Numbered from the stretch's first letter, positions 1 through 7,566 are shown. The stretch is DNA of 9,635 nucleotides from Nitriliruptoraceae bacterium (GCA_007117945.1 SKTN01000337.1:1-9635); one strand, 5' to 3'. Notes: generated by a model not told the origin, from the sequence alone. Program-made: numbers and translations.

Positions 1-966
1 GCGAGCCTCGCCCTGGACGGCGTGGCCACCGACGCCCTGCCCACCGAGGAGGCGGCGCAGGCACTGGTGGCCGCCAGCCCTGCGGCCGGGGCCACCGACG
101 CCGCCGGCACCGGCCCGGCGGTGGCGCCGGGCGGGCATCGGGGGAGCTGGCTGGACACCCTCGGGGTCCTGGAGGACCCGGCCGATGCGCTCGTCACCGC
201 GCTGGAGTTGCTCGGTGCCCTCGCCGCGGAGGACAGCGACGACCTGGTCGACGCGGTGTTCGACGCACCCGATGTGGTACTCGGTGAGCTGCACCGGCGC
301 CTGACCCGCGGCCTGGTGGCACCCGAGCGGGCCGGGGCACTGCGCACGCTCGAGCAGGCCGTCCACGACCGCTCCACGGGGCGGATGCTGTACCTGGCCA
401 CCCCGGCGGCGCAGCTGGCACGGGAGCTCGGCCTGCTGCTGGCCTGGCTGACGGGCCCGGGGGCACGGGAGCACGGCGTGGTCACCAGCGGGGTCCTGCA
501 CCTCGAGCTGCTGCGCCTGCACCCCTTCGACGCCGCCAACGGGCGCCTCGCCCGGGTGGCCGCACGCCTGGTGCTGCGCGCCCGGGGGCTGGACCCCGAC
601 CACCTCGCCGTCCCCGAGCCCGCCCTGGCCGCCGACGCCCTGGGCGTCGCCGAGGAGGTGGCCCGCACCCTGCGGCGTCGGGACCTGACGGTGTGGCTGG
701 AGCGGTGGGCCGAGGCCACGGCCGACGGCCTGCGCAGCGCCGCACGGCAGCTCGGCACCCTGGTGGTGACACCCGACGAGCGCGCCCGCACCTTCGCTGC
801 CGCGCACCCCCGCTTCACGATCGCGGAGTACCGCGCCGAGGTGGCCGCCGGGCCCGAGCAGGCACGCACCCAGCTGCGCGAGCTCCTCGACGCCGGCCTG
901 GTCCGTCGCGTGCCCGCCAGCCGGGGGCTGCGCTTCGAAGGGGCCCGTGCGGCATCCGGGACCTAG
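1..966 (+). CDS. Fic-domain protein with C-terminal winged-helix-like region (5' end outside window)
   Basis: Fic proteins usually transfer AMP or another phosphate-containing group from a nucleotide to a hydroxyl on a target protein. The reading frame is open from base 1. A GTG at 22 is possible but has no properly spaced ribosome site, so the gene probably begins upstream. The segment at about 265-430 resembles the helices that precede the Fic core (LHRRL, then VHDRSTGRMLY). The core motif HPFDAANGR lies at 520-546, followed by LARVAARLVL. The catalytic His, the Asn and the GR anion-binding pair are present, but the usual acidic residue two positions before Asn is Ala, with Asp one place earlier. 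From about 769 to 945 a segment (FTIAEYRAEV...ARTQLRELLDAGLVRRV) looks like a winged helix-turn-helix, common at the C terminus of Fic proteins. I see no clear inhibitory [ST]xxxE[GN] motif. Family assignment is good; activity and target are unknown. Confidence 0.8.
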   Translation, partial: ASLALDGVATDALPTEEAAQALVAASPAAGATDAAGTGPAVAPGGHRGSWLDTLGVLEDPADALVTALELLGALAAEDSDDLVDAVFDAPDVVLGELHRRLTRGLVAPERAGALRTLEQAVHDRSTGRMLYLATPAAQLARELGLLLAWLTGPGAREHGVVTSGVLHLELLRLHPFDAANGRLARVAARLVLRARGLDPDHLAVPEPALAADALGVAEEVARTLRRRDLTVWLERWAEATADGLRSAARQLGTLVVTPDERARTFAAAHPRFTIAEYRAEVAAGPEQARTQLRELLDAGLVRRVPASRGLRFEGARAASGT

Positions 967-970
967 ACTG

Positions 971-984
971 CCCCGGCGCCGGGG
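971..984. repeat. Perfect 14-base palindrome between the Fic and hydrolase genes
   Basis: CCCCGGCGCCGGGG equals its own reverse complement. It lies five bases after the Fic stop codon and 36 bases before the next start. It has no spacer for a loop and no T-run follows, so it is not a canonical intrinsic terminator. In such GC-rich DNA a chance palindrome of G and C is quite possible. It could weaken read-through or be a protein site, but nothing else supports either. Confidence 0.35.
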
Positions 985-999
985 TCCGGCGGCGACCCG

Positions 1000-1011
1000 G
1001 GAGGTCGAGGG
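1000..1011 (+). promoter_or_regulatory. Ribosome-binding region deciding the GTG start at 1021
   Basis: GGAGGT at 1000-1005 and GAGGG at 1007-1011 precede GTG 1021; the second is spaced nine bases. An in-frame ATG at 1042 has no comparable purine-rich site upstream, so 1021 is preferred. Confidence 0.5.
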
Positions 1012-1020
1012 TGGGCAGCG

Positions 1021-2358
1021 GTGGGTAGCGCGCTCGGCGTCATGGCCAAGGGCGGTGGCGCCCACGCCTCGAGCACCCGTGCACGGGTCCACGCGGCCCA
1101 CGCACAGCTCGTCCAGCGCTTCGACCCCCTGGCGGCCGACGGGCTGGCCGCCACGGTGCTGGTGGAGCTCACCGACGCCGGCCCCACCACCATCGAGATC
1201 GCCCGCGGCCGCTGCACGATCCGGGACCAGGTGCACACCCCCGCCCCCGAGCTGCAGCTGCGGACCAGCGCCGCGGTGTGGCTGGACCTGATCGAGGGTC
1301 GGATCCGGGGGATGGACGCCTTCCTGGCCGGGGAACTCACCGTCACCGGGGACCTCCACCTCGCCACGCGCTTCGAGACCCTGTTCCGGCGGCTGCCCCA
1401 TCAGCCCCGGGTCGAGGTGACCCGCACCCGGGTGCGCGGCCTCACCCTCGAGACCCTGGTCGCCGGGGAGGGCACCGGCGAGCCCGTGCTGCTGATCCAC
1501 GGCCTCGGTGCCAACAAGGTGTCCTTCCTGCCCACGGTCTCCGCCCTGGCCGAGCACGCCGAGGTCCACGCCCTGGACCTGCCCGGCTTCGGCCGCTCCG
1601 ACAAGCCTCTGCCCCTGGGTCGGCGCTACAGCATGGCCTGGTTCGCCGACGTGGTGAACGGCTACCTCATCGCCCGGGACCTGGACGCCGCCCACATGGT
1701 CGGCAACTCCATGGGAGGCCGCATCGCTCTGGAGATGGCCCTGCGCCAGCCCCGGTCGGTGCACTCCTTCGTGGGGCTCGGACCGGCGCTCGGTTTCGAC
1801 CTGACCCGCACCATCGCGCCCGTGCTGCGCGTCGCCCCGGCGCACTGGGGGGCGCTGGCACCGCTGCGGCCACCACGCAGCACCGTGGAGCACTTCGTCC
1901 GCAGCCTGTTCGCCGACGCGGACGTCCTACCGCCGGAGCACCACCGCGTGGCCGCCGACGATGTGCAGCGGGCCTGGGAGGACCCCCACCACCGTCTGGC
2001 GGTGCTGGCCGCCGCCCGGCAGCTCGGCCTGGAGCACGCCCGCGGACCCGCCGCCTACTGGCGCCGACTGCGCGCGCTGACCGTGCCGAGCCTGTGGATC
2101 TTCGGCGAGGAGGACCGGCTGGTCGCCAGCCGCTACGCCGCCCGGGTCGCCGCGGCGGTCCCCGACGCCGAGGTGGAGACCTGGCCGGGCGTGGGGCACG
2201 TCCCGCAGTTCGAGGCCGCCACCCGCACCGCCGCCACCCTGACCGCGTGGCTGGCGGCGCGCCGCGACGACCCCCGGCTCCGGATGCTGCGGCCGGCGCC
2301 GCCTCAGGCCACCTCGACGGCGTCGCGCCCCAGCCAGCCCAGCACCGCGTCGAGGTAG
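1021..2358 (+). CDS. SCP2-like domain fused to alpha/beta hydrolase
   Basis: The 445-residue protein has two parts. Residues about 31-125 match the SCP2 sterol-carrier style (WLDLIEGRIRGMDAFLAGELTVTGDL), a domain that makes a hydrophobic pocket for lipids or acyl chains. Residues about 140-415 form an alpha/beta hydrolase: the oxyanion region HGLGANK at 160-166, the nucleophile elbow GNSMGG with Ser230, Asp365 in FGEEDRLV and His393 in GVGHVPQF, a complete Ser-Asp-His triad. There is no signal peptide or membrane segment, so it is probably cytosolic. Likely a lipid, ester or thioester hydrolase; the substrate cannot be told. It lies 54 bases after the Fic gene on the same strand and may be cotranscribed with it. 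Its last 18 codons, including the short repeat STASR-PSQP-STASR, overlap the end of the opposing hydrolase gene. That tail lies beyond the hydrolase fold and is probably disordered. Fold assignment is strong. Confidence 0.88.
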   Translation: MGSALGVMAKGGGAHASSTRARVHAAHAQLVQRFDPLAADGLAATVLVELTDAGPTTIEIARGRCTIRDQVHTPAPELQLRTSAAVWLDLIEGRIRGMDAFLAGELTVTGDLHLATRFETLFRRLPHQPRVEVTRTRVRGLTLETLVAGEGTGEPVLLIHGLGANKVSFLPTVSALAEHAEVHALDLPGFGRSDKPLPLGRRYSMAWFADVVNGYLIARDLDAAHMVGNSMGGRIALEMALRQPRSVHSFVGLGPALGFDLTRTIAPVLRVAPAHWGALAPLRPPRSTVEHFVRSLFADADVLPPEHHRVAADDVQRAWEDPHHRLAVLAAARQLGLEHARGPAAYWRRLRALTVPSLWIFGEEDRLVASRYAARVAAAVPDAEVETWPGVGHVPQFEAATRTAATLTAWLAARRDDPRLRMLRPAPPQATSTASRPSQPSTASR

Positions 2359-3245
2359 TCGGCGGGGGCCTCCAGCATCGGGGCGTGTCCGACGCCGGGA
2401 AGCTCGATGAGGTCGAAGTCCGGGCGACGTGCCAGGGTCCGCTCGATCACGGGGCGGCCCACCAGACGGTCGCCGTCACCCCACACCAGCAGGGTCGGTG
2501 CGGTGATCCGGTCCACGGCCGCATCCAGGCGCCGGCGGCGCAGCAGGAGCTGGACCACGGAGTTCGCCGCCGCGGAGAAGCTCTCCAGCCGCCAGGGGTG
2601 GCGCTTGCCGAAGGCGGCGTTGTCGACCAGTGCCGCGGTCAGCTCCGGGCGCACCCGGGTGGTGTCGGTGTGGATGAAGGCGGCGTTCTGCTCCACCAGC
2701 TCCTCGGCGCTGCTGGCGGTGTACCAGCGCGAGAGCATCCGCTCCCCCACGGCCGGCACGACGAAGGGCGCGAAGGTGCGCAGGGTCACCGGGTCGAGCT
2801 CCCGCAGGCGGGACGTGGGGCCGGGCAGCGCCGGGTCCACCAGCACCAGGCGTGCCACGAACCGCGGCTCCTCGGCGGCCAGCAGGGTGGCGAGCAGGCC
2901 CCCCATGGAGTTGCCGTGGACCTCCGCCCGCGTCACACCGCGGGTGCGCAGCAGGGCACGCAGGAAGGCGACGTTGTGCTCGATGCGGGCGGCACGGGCC
3001 CGGGGCGGCTGGGTACGGCCGAAGCCCGGCAGGTCCGGTGCGAGCACGGGGCCCCGGTCGCGCAACCCACCGATCACCTCGAGCCAGTTGACCGCGGCGC
3101 CACCCAGTCCGTGCACCAGCAGCTGGGTCGGACCACCGGCCCGACCCTCGGCGGTCAGGGCGTGGACGGGGGTCCCCGCCACGTGGAGGATCTCGCTGCG
3201 GATCCCCTGCCACGCCGGGTCGCGTGTGCCCCAGTCCCTCTCCAA
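2304..3245 (-). CDS. Alpha/beta hydrolase
   Basis: A 313-residue alpha/beta hydrolase from a TTG start. Visible motifs are the oxyanion loop HGLGG (residues 45-49), DLPGFGRT after strand 4, the nucleophile elbow GNSMGG with Ser113, the acid Asp259 in WGDGDRLV and His287 in GVGHAPMLE. Length and motif order are normal for the family, which covers esterases, lipases, C-C bond hydrolases and haloalkane dehalogenase relatives; the substrate is not readable. The frame stays open upstream to 3386, but that extension would run through the end of the preceding YyaL-type gene and is rich in Arg, Gly and Ala. The TTG at 3245 has a good ribosome site. A GTG at 3182 is a weaker alternative. It is last in the minus-strand block, 47 bases after its neighbour. 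It shares the elbow and the DRLV and VGH motifs with the convergent hydrolase but lacks the SCP2 domain. Confidence 0.88.
   Translation of the reverse strand: MERDWGTRDPAWQGIRSEILHVAGTPVHALTAEGRAGGPTQLLVHGLGGAAVNWLEVIGGLRDRGPVLAPDLPGFGRTQPPRARAARIEHNVAFLRALLRTRGVTRAEVHGNSMGGLLATLLAAEEPRFVARLVLVDPALPGPTSRLRELDPVTLRTFAPFVVPAVGERMLSRWYTASSAEELVEQNAAFIHTDTTRVRPELTAALVDNAAFGKRHPWRLESFSAAANSVVQLLLRRRRLDAAVDRITAPTLLVWGDGDRLVGRPVIERTLARRPDFDLIELPGVGHAPMLEAPADYLDAVLGWLGRDAVEVA
2311..2356. repeat. Nine-base inverted repeat inside the convergent gene overlap
   Basis: ACCTCGACG at 2311-2319 is matched by its reverse complement CGTCGAGGT at 2348-2356, with 28 bases between. Both arms fall in the 55-base region where two convergent genes overlap (2304-2358). 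The long spacer and lack of a T-run argue against a standard terminator, but the position is where a bidirectional one would be expected. The repeat also gives part of the STASR...STASR repetition in the plus-strand protein. Chance is possible. Confidence 0.35.
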
Positions 3246-3250
3246 CGCCG

Positions 3251-3262
3251 TCCCCGTCCCTC
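3251..3262 (-). promoter_or_regulatory. Ribosome-binding site supporting the TTG start at 3245
   Basis: On the minus strand GAGGGA (3262-3257) and GGGGA (3255-3251) stand 11 and 5 bases before TTG. No other in-frame ATG, GTG or TTG nearby has such a site, which is why the rare TTG is chosen. Confidence 0.5.
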
Positions 3263-3292
3263 GAGCTGCCCGTGATCGGGTCGCGAGCGAGC

Positions 3293-5356
3293 CTAACCCG
3301 GGGGGTCGCCATCCCCGGGTGTCCGCAGCTGCGCCGCCAGGTCCGCGGGTTCCACGACGGGCTGCTCGCAGGCCAGCTGCCGGCACACGTAGGCCGTGGG
3401 CCGACCGTCACGCGCACCCCGGCCCGCCAGCAGGGGCACCCGGTCACCGTGGTCCTCGCCCGTGGCGACGACGAGGGTCCCGGGGCCGGCGTGGGCCCGT
3501 GCCGTGGCCAGCAGGGCGTCACGGGCGCCGCCCGCGGGCCCGATGACCGCCACCTCGCAGGGACCGGCGGCCAGGGCCTCGAACAGCCTGAGCGACCAGC
3601 CGGCACCCGTCGGCGCCTGAGCGGCCATGGGCTGCAGGATCCGCAGCGCCGCCTCGGCGCGCCGCTGCCACACCGGATCCCCCGTCAGCCCGGCCAGGGT
3701 GCGGCACACCTCGGCCTGCACCGCGTTGCCTGAGGGCTGCGCGTTGTCCAGCAGGTCCTTCGGGCGGCTGACCAGGGCCTGCGCGTCGGCGGCGGTCTGG
3801 AACCACCCGCCCTCCGGGTCGGCGAAGCGGGCCTCGGCCTCCTCGGCGAGCTCGAGCGCCCGCTCGAACCACACCGGCGCACCCGTCGCCTGGAACAGCT
3901 CCAGGTCGGCCAGCGCCAGCAGGGCGTGGTCGTCGAGGAAGGCCGGCACGGCCGTCACACCGTCGGTACGCACGTGGTGGAGCCGGCCCTCGAGCACGTG
4001 GGTGGTGTGCAGCTGCTCGGCGACCTCGACGGCGACCGTGATCCAGTCGGCACGCTCCAGGGCCACCCCGGCCTGCACCAGGCCACGGACCGCCAGGGCG
4101 TTCCAGTCGGTCAGGGCCTTGTGGTCCACGCCGGGTGGCACCCGCTCCGCGCGGCGCCGGTAGAGGTGACTGCGCACCCGTTCCCACTCGGCCGCGAAGG
4201 CCGCCTCGCCGAGGCCCTCCTCGGCGGCGAACCGTGCCCGGGGCACGGGCTCGTGGAGGACGTTGACCCCCTCCCAGTTGCCGCCGGGGCTCGCCCCCAG
4301 GAAGCGGGTCCAGCGCGCCACCTCGACGTCCAGTTCCTCCAGGGCGGCGACCAGCTCGTCGTAGGGCCACACGTAGAACCGGCCCTCGACCCCCTCGGAG
4401 TCCGCGTCGTAGGCGCTGACGAAGGTCCCCTCCGCGCCCCGGGCCGGACCCAGCAGCCACTCGGCGACGCCCGTGGCCACCGCGATGAGGTCCTCGCGCT
4501 CGCTGGTGCGCCCGGCGGCGGCGTAGACGGGCAGCAGCAGGGCGTTGTCGTAGAGCATCTGCTCGAAGTGGGGGACCAGCCAGCGGGCGTCGGTGGAGTA
4601 GCGGGAGAACCCGCCCCCCAGCAGGTCGCGGATCCCGCCCCGGGCCATCGCGTCCAGGCTGTGGACGGCGGCCTCCAGGGCCGTGGCGTGCCCCGTGCGG
4701 GTGTGGTGGTCCACCAGCCACGCGATCGTCATCGCCTGGGGGAACTTCGGCGCACGGCCGAACCCGCCGAGCTCCCGGTCCCAGGCGCGCTCGAGCACCA
4801 GCTGCACCGCCCCGTCCACGATGCCCGGGTCGAGCTGGTCGGCGGCCTCCCCGTCGCGCTGCTCCGCCAGGGCCGTGGCGATGCGCTCCGCCGAGCCCAG
4901 CACCTCGTCGCGACGTTCCTGCCACGCCTCCTGCACCGCGGTGATGACCTGGGGAAAGTCCGGCATGCCGTGCATCGGTTCCTTCGGCCAGTAGGTGCCG
5001 GAGAAGAAGGGTGCTCCCCCCGGGGTGAGGAACACGCTCATCGGCCACCCGCCCCGGCCGGTCATGGCCTGCACGGCCCGCATGTAGACCGCGTCCACAT
5101 CGGGGCGCTCCTCACGGTCCACCTTGACGTTGACGAAGCCGGCGTTGAGCTCCGCGGCGATGTCCGGATCCTCGAAGGACTCGTGGGCCATGACGTGGCA
5201 CCAGTGACAGGACGAGTAGCCGACGGAGAGGAAGATCGGCACGCCGCGGCGTCTGGCCTCCGCGAAGGCCTCCTCGCCCCACGGGTACCAGTCCACGGGG
5301 TTGTCCGCGTGCTGCTGGAGGTACGGCGAGGTGGCGGCGGCGAGGCGGTTCGGCAT
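3293..5356 (-). CDS. YyaL/SPATA20-family protein (DUF255 thioredoxin-like plus glycosidase-like domain)
   Basis: A 687-residue member of the conserved YyaL/SSP411 family. The start MPNRLAAATSPYLQQHADNP is the hallmark of the family, so ATG 5356 is chosen although the frame is open to 5428. Residues about 1-165 form the thioredoxin-like DUF255 domain with the CHWC pair (Cys50, Cys53) in SSCHWCHVM, followed by VKVDREERPDVD and GGWPMSVFLTPGGAPF. The remaining part is the (alpha/alpha)6-barrel region, with PKFPQ, GGGFSRYSTDARWLVPHFEQMLYDNA, SAYDADSEGVEGRFYVW and DHKALTDWNALAV. Length is normal and the CxxC is intact. The biochemical role in bacteria is not established: the fold suggests a redox protein joined to a sugar-epimerase or glycosidase-like module. 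No signal peptide, so cytosolic. It sits 47 bases from each neighbour in the minus-strand block. Confidence 0.93.
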   Translation of the reverse strand: MPNRLAAATSPYLQQHADNPVDWYPWGEEAFAEARRRGVPIFLSVGYSSCHWCHVMAHESFEDPDIAAELNAGFVNVKVDREERPDVDAVYMRAVQAMTGRGGWPMSVFLTPGGAPFFSGTYWPKEPMHGMPDFPQVITAVQEAWQERRDEVLGSAERIATALAEQRDGEAADQLDPGIVDGAVQLVLERAWDRELGGFGRAPKFPQAMTIAWLVDHHTRTGHATALEAAVHSLDAMARGGIRDLLGGGFSRYSTDARWLVPHFEQMLYDNALLLPVYAAAGRTSEREDLIAVATGVAEWLLGPARGAEGTFVSAYDADSEGVEGRFYVWPYDELVAALEELDVEVARWTRFLGASPGGNWEGVNVLHEPVPRARFAAEEGLGEAAFAAEWERVRSHLYRRRAERVPPGVDHKALTDWNALAVRGLVQAGVALERADWITVAVEVAEQLHTTHVLEGRLHHVRTDGVTAVPAFLDDHALLALADLELFQATGAPVWFERALELAEEAEARFADPEGGWFQTAADAQALVSRPKDLLDNAQPSGNAVQAEVCRTLAGLTGDPVWQRRAEAALRILQPMAAQAPTGAGWSLRLFEALAAGPCEVAVIGPAGGARDALLATARAHAGPGTLVVATGEDHGDRVPLLAGRGARDGRPTAYVCRQLACEQPVVEPADLAAQLRTPGDGDPPG

Positions 5357-5403
5357 GGGTGGTGTCCCGGTGGCGGTCGGGCCGCAGGGTAGGGGTCCGC
5401 AGC

Positions 5404-7566
5404 TCAGCGCTGGTCCGCCTCGCCGCACAGCTCCGTGACCTCCGCGGGGGTGCCGATGACCGTCAGGCGGTCGCCCGGCCGCAGCAGGGTGTCACCGTCG
5501 GGCACGATGGTGCGGTCCCCGCGACGCACCAGGGCGATCAGGAGGTTGCCGGGCAGGCGCAGCTCCTTGAGCCGCTTGTCCGCGAGCTCCGCGGGGGCGC
5601 CGGCGGCACCCACGGTCACCGAGGCGTAGCGCTCGTCACGCAGCAGGGTCTCGAGCAGGGCCTGCTCGTCGTGGGCGCGGCGCCACTCGTCCTCGAAGGT
5701 CTCCGCCTCCACGGTGGTCACCAGCTGGGCGAGGCGCCGCAGGTGCTCGGTCAGCCGGCCCTCCGGGGAGAGCAGGAACAGCAGGGCCTGGGTCCGCGGG
5801 CCCTCCGCACCGGTGTCCTGGGGCAGGGTGCTGCCCGGGAAGCGCCGACCGCTGGAGATGCGCACCCCGCGCGTGGCCCGCACCAGCACGATCAGGGGGC
5901 GGGTGAGGTCGTGGCGGAGCAGGTCGTGGACCACCGCCGGTGCACCGTCGGGCACCACGGCCCGGGCGGCGGCCGCGGCCAGCCCCTCGTCGAGGTCCTC
6001 CATGGGCTGCTTGAGCCGTCCACGGACCCGGATGGCCACGCGCTTGAGGATCTCGTCGAGGTCGACCTTGCCCTCGACGTCGAACACGATGGCGCGGGCC
6101 AACAGCTCGTCGAAGGGGTCGTCGCCCGCCACCCCGCGCTCCTGGAGGATGCCCCACAGCTCCTCGTCCACCCCGTCGTCGTGCTGCTCACCGAGGCGGT
6201 GGAACACGCCGTACATCGCCGCCCGGTGGGTGACCCGACCACGGACATAGAAGCGGTACCAGCCGATGGCGAGCACGATGATGGTGAGCACGAACACCAC
6301 GTAGAACACGCCCAGGGTGAAGATCAGCCCGAGCGTCGTGACCGCGCCGATGATCTGCATCCACGGGTACAGCGGGGAGCGGTAGCCGGGGGCGTAGGAG
6401 GACAGGCGGCTCTCGCGCATCACGATGACGGAGATGTTGATCAGGCAGAACAGCAGCAGCAGGAAGGCGCTGCCGAGGCTCGCGAGCCGCTCCACGTCGA
6501 GGAAGATGATGGCCAGGATCATCAGCAGCGAGGTGACGATCACCGCCAGCACGGGGGTCCCGAACCGACCGAGGTGGTCGAAGCCGCTCCACAGCAGGCG
6601 GTCACGGGCCATCGCCAGGGGGTAACGCGAGGCGGTGAGGATGCCGGCGTTGCCCGTGGAGGCGAAGGCCGTGGCGGCGGCGATGACGATCAACCCGACC
6701 CCGATCGGTCCGGGCAGCCAGCCGAACACCACCTCACCGGCGGTCGCCACGGGGGTGAGGTCGGTCCACAGCTCCTCCTGGGGGATGATCGCCACCAGCA
6801 GCGCCACACCCGCGGTGTAGATCACGCCCACCGTGGCCAGGGAGAGGATCATCCCCAGCGGCAGGTTGCGGTCGAGGTCACGGATCTCCTCCGCCGCGGA
6901 GGACACCTTGGTCAGGCCCGCGTAGGAGATGAACACCAGCCCGATGGTGCCCAGCAGGCTCTCGACCCCGAAGGGCAGCAGCGGGTCGAAGCCCCCGCGC
7001 ACCAGGGCCGGATCGCCACGGACGATCTCGAAGGCACCGGCGGCGATGAAGAACACCATCACCGACACCAGGGTGACGACCAGCCACACCTGCAGCCGCG
7101 CGGTCTCCTTGGCACCGAAGATGTTGAGCAGGGCGAAGGCCACGGTCAGGGCGATCGCCAGGGGTCGGACGGGGACGTCGAACAGCAGGCCGAGGTAGGC
7201 ACCCATGCCCACCAGGGCGAAGGCGCTCTTGGCGATCAGCACCACCCACGCGCCCAACCCGCCGATCGTGCCGGCCAGGGGCCCGAGGCTCCGGTGGATG
7301 AAGAAGTAGGTGCCCGCCGCGCGGGGCATCGCGCTGGACAGCTCCGCGATGGAGTACATGGCGGGGACCATCAGCAGGCTGGACAGGGCGTAGGCCAGGA
7401 CGACCGCGGGGCCCGCGTTGGCAGCGGCGATCCCCGGGAGCAGGAAGAACCCGGAGGCGAACATCGCGCCGGTGCAGATCGCGTAGACGTCGAGCAACCC
7501 GAGCTTCTGCTCGAGCCGGGCGCCCCCCTCGCCGGGGGCGACGCCCTGGCCGTTGGTCGATGCCAT
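5404..7566 (-). CDS. APC-family permease with C-terminal EIIA-like and RCK_C (TrkA_C) domains
   Basis: A 720-residue inner-membrane transporter. Residues about 20-440 carry roughly twelve hydrophobic segments of the amino acid-polyamine-organocation superfamily, beginning with the TM1 region GAMFASGFFLLPGIAAANAG and continuing with AELSSAMPRAAGTYFFI. Residues about 485-645 resemble the PTS EIIA type-2 fold (VVHDLLRHDLTRPLIVLV, then QALLFLLSPEGRLTEHLRRL); His547 in VVHD is at about the position of the phosphorylated His. Residues about 648-716 resemble RCK_C/TrkA_C (LRLPGNLLIALVRRGDRTIVPDGDTLLRPGDRLTVIG), a ligand-sensing module in ion channels and transporters. The two cytosolic domains probably gate or tune transport; substrate is likely an amino acid, amine or related cation. 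ATG 7566 is chosen; the frame is open to a TTG at 7596 that has no ribosome site. It lies 51 bases after pdxH and 47 before the YyaL gene. The transporter core and RCK_C are firm, the EIIA-like call moderately so. Confidence 0.88.
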   Translation of the reverse strand: MASTNGQGVAPGEGGARLEQKLGLLDVYAICTGAMFASGFFLLPGIAAANAGPAVVLAYALSSLLMVPAMYSIAELSSAMPRAAGTYFFIHRSLGPLAGTIGGLGAWVVLIAKSAFALVGMGAYLGLLFDVPVRPLAIALTVAFALLNIFGAKETARLQVWLVVTLVSVMVFFIAAGAFEIVRGDPALVRGGFDPLLPFGVESLLGTIGLVFISYAGLTKVSSAAEEIRDLDRNLPLGMILSLATVGVIYTAGVALLVAIIPQEELWTDLTPVATAGEVVFGWLPGPIGVGLIVIAAATAFASTGNAGILTASRYPLAMARDRLLWSGFDHLGRFGTPVLAVIVTSLLMILAIIFLDVERLASLGSAFLLLLFCLINISVIVMRESRLSSYAPGYRSPLYPWMQIIGAVTTLGLIFTLGVFYVVFVLTIIVLAIGWYRFYVRGRVTHRAAMYGVFHRLGEQHDDGVDEELWGILQERGVAGDDPFDELLARAIVFDVEGKVDLDEILKRVAIRVRGRLKQPMEDLDEGLAAAAARAVVPDGAPAVVHDLLRHDLTRPLIVLVRATRGVRISSGRRFPGSTLPQDTGAEGPRTQALLFLLSPEGRLTEHLRRLAQLVTTVEAETFEDEWRRAHDEQALLETLLRDERYASVTVGAAGAPAELADKRLKELRLPGNLLIALVRRGDRTIVPDGDTLLRPGDRLTVIGTPAEVTELCGEADQR

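Noticed and set aside
2304..2358. Intrinsic bidirectional terminator in the convergent overlap
   Set aside because: The nine-base inverted repeat has a 28-base spacer and no T-run on either strand, so a standard terminator is not supported.
1278..3275. Plus-strand open frame of 665 codons across both hydrolase genes
   Set aside because: Composition is dominated by Arg, Pro, Gly and Ala, with no motif. It is a shadow frame over two well-supported genes.
3246..3386. N-terminal extension of the minus-strand hydrolase up to 3386
   Set aside because: It would overlap the end of the YyaL-type gene by 94 bases, is low-complexity Arg/Gly/Ala, and the TTG at 3245 has a good ribosome site.
3926..5392. 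Plus-strand open frame of 488 codons opposite the YyaL-type gene
   Set aside because: No domain, rich in Gly, Val, His and Leu, and lies fully antisense to a strongly conserved protein.
5357..5428. 24-residue extension of the YyaL-type protein
   Set aside because: Family members begin at the MPNRLA-type sequence encoded from 5356, and the extension would cross the stop of the permease gene.
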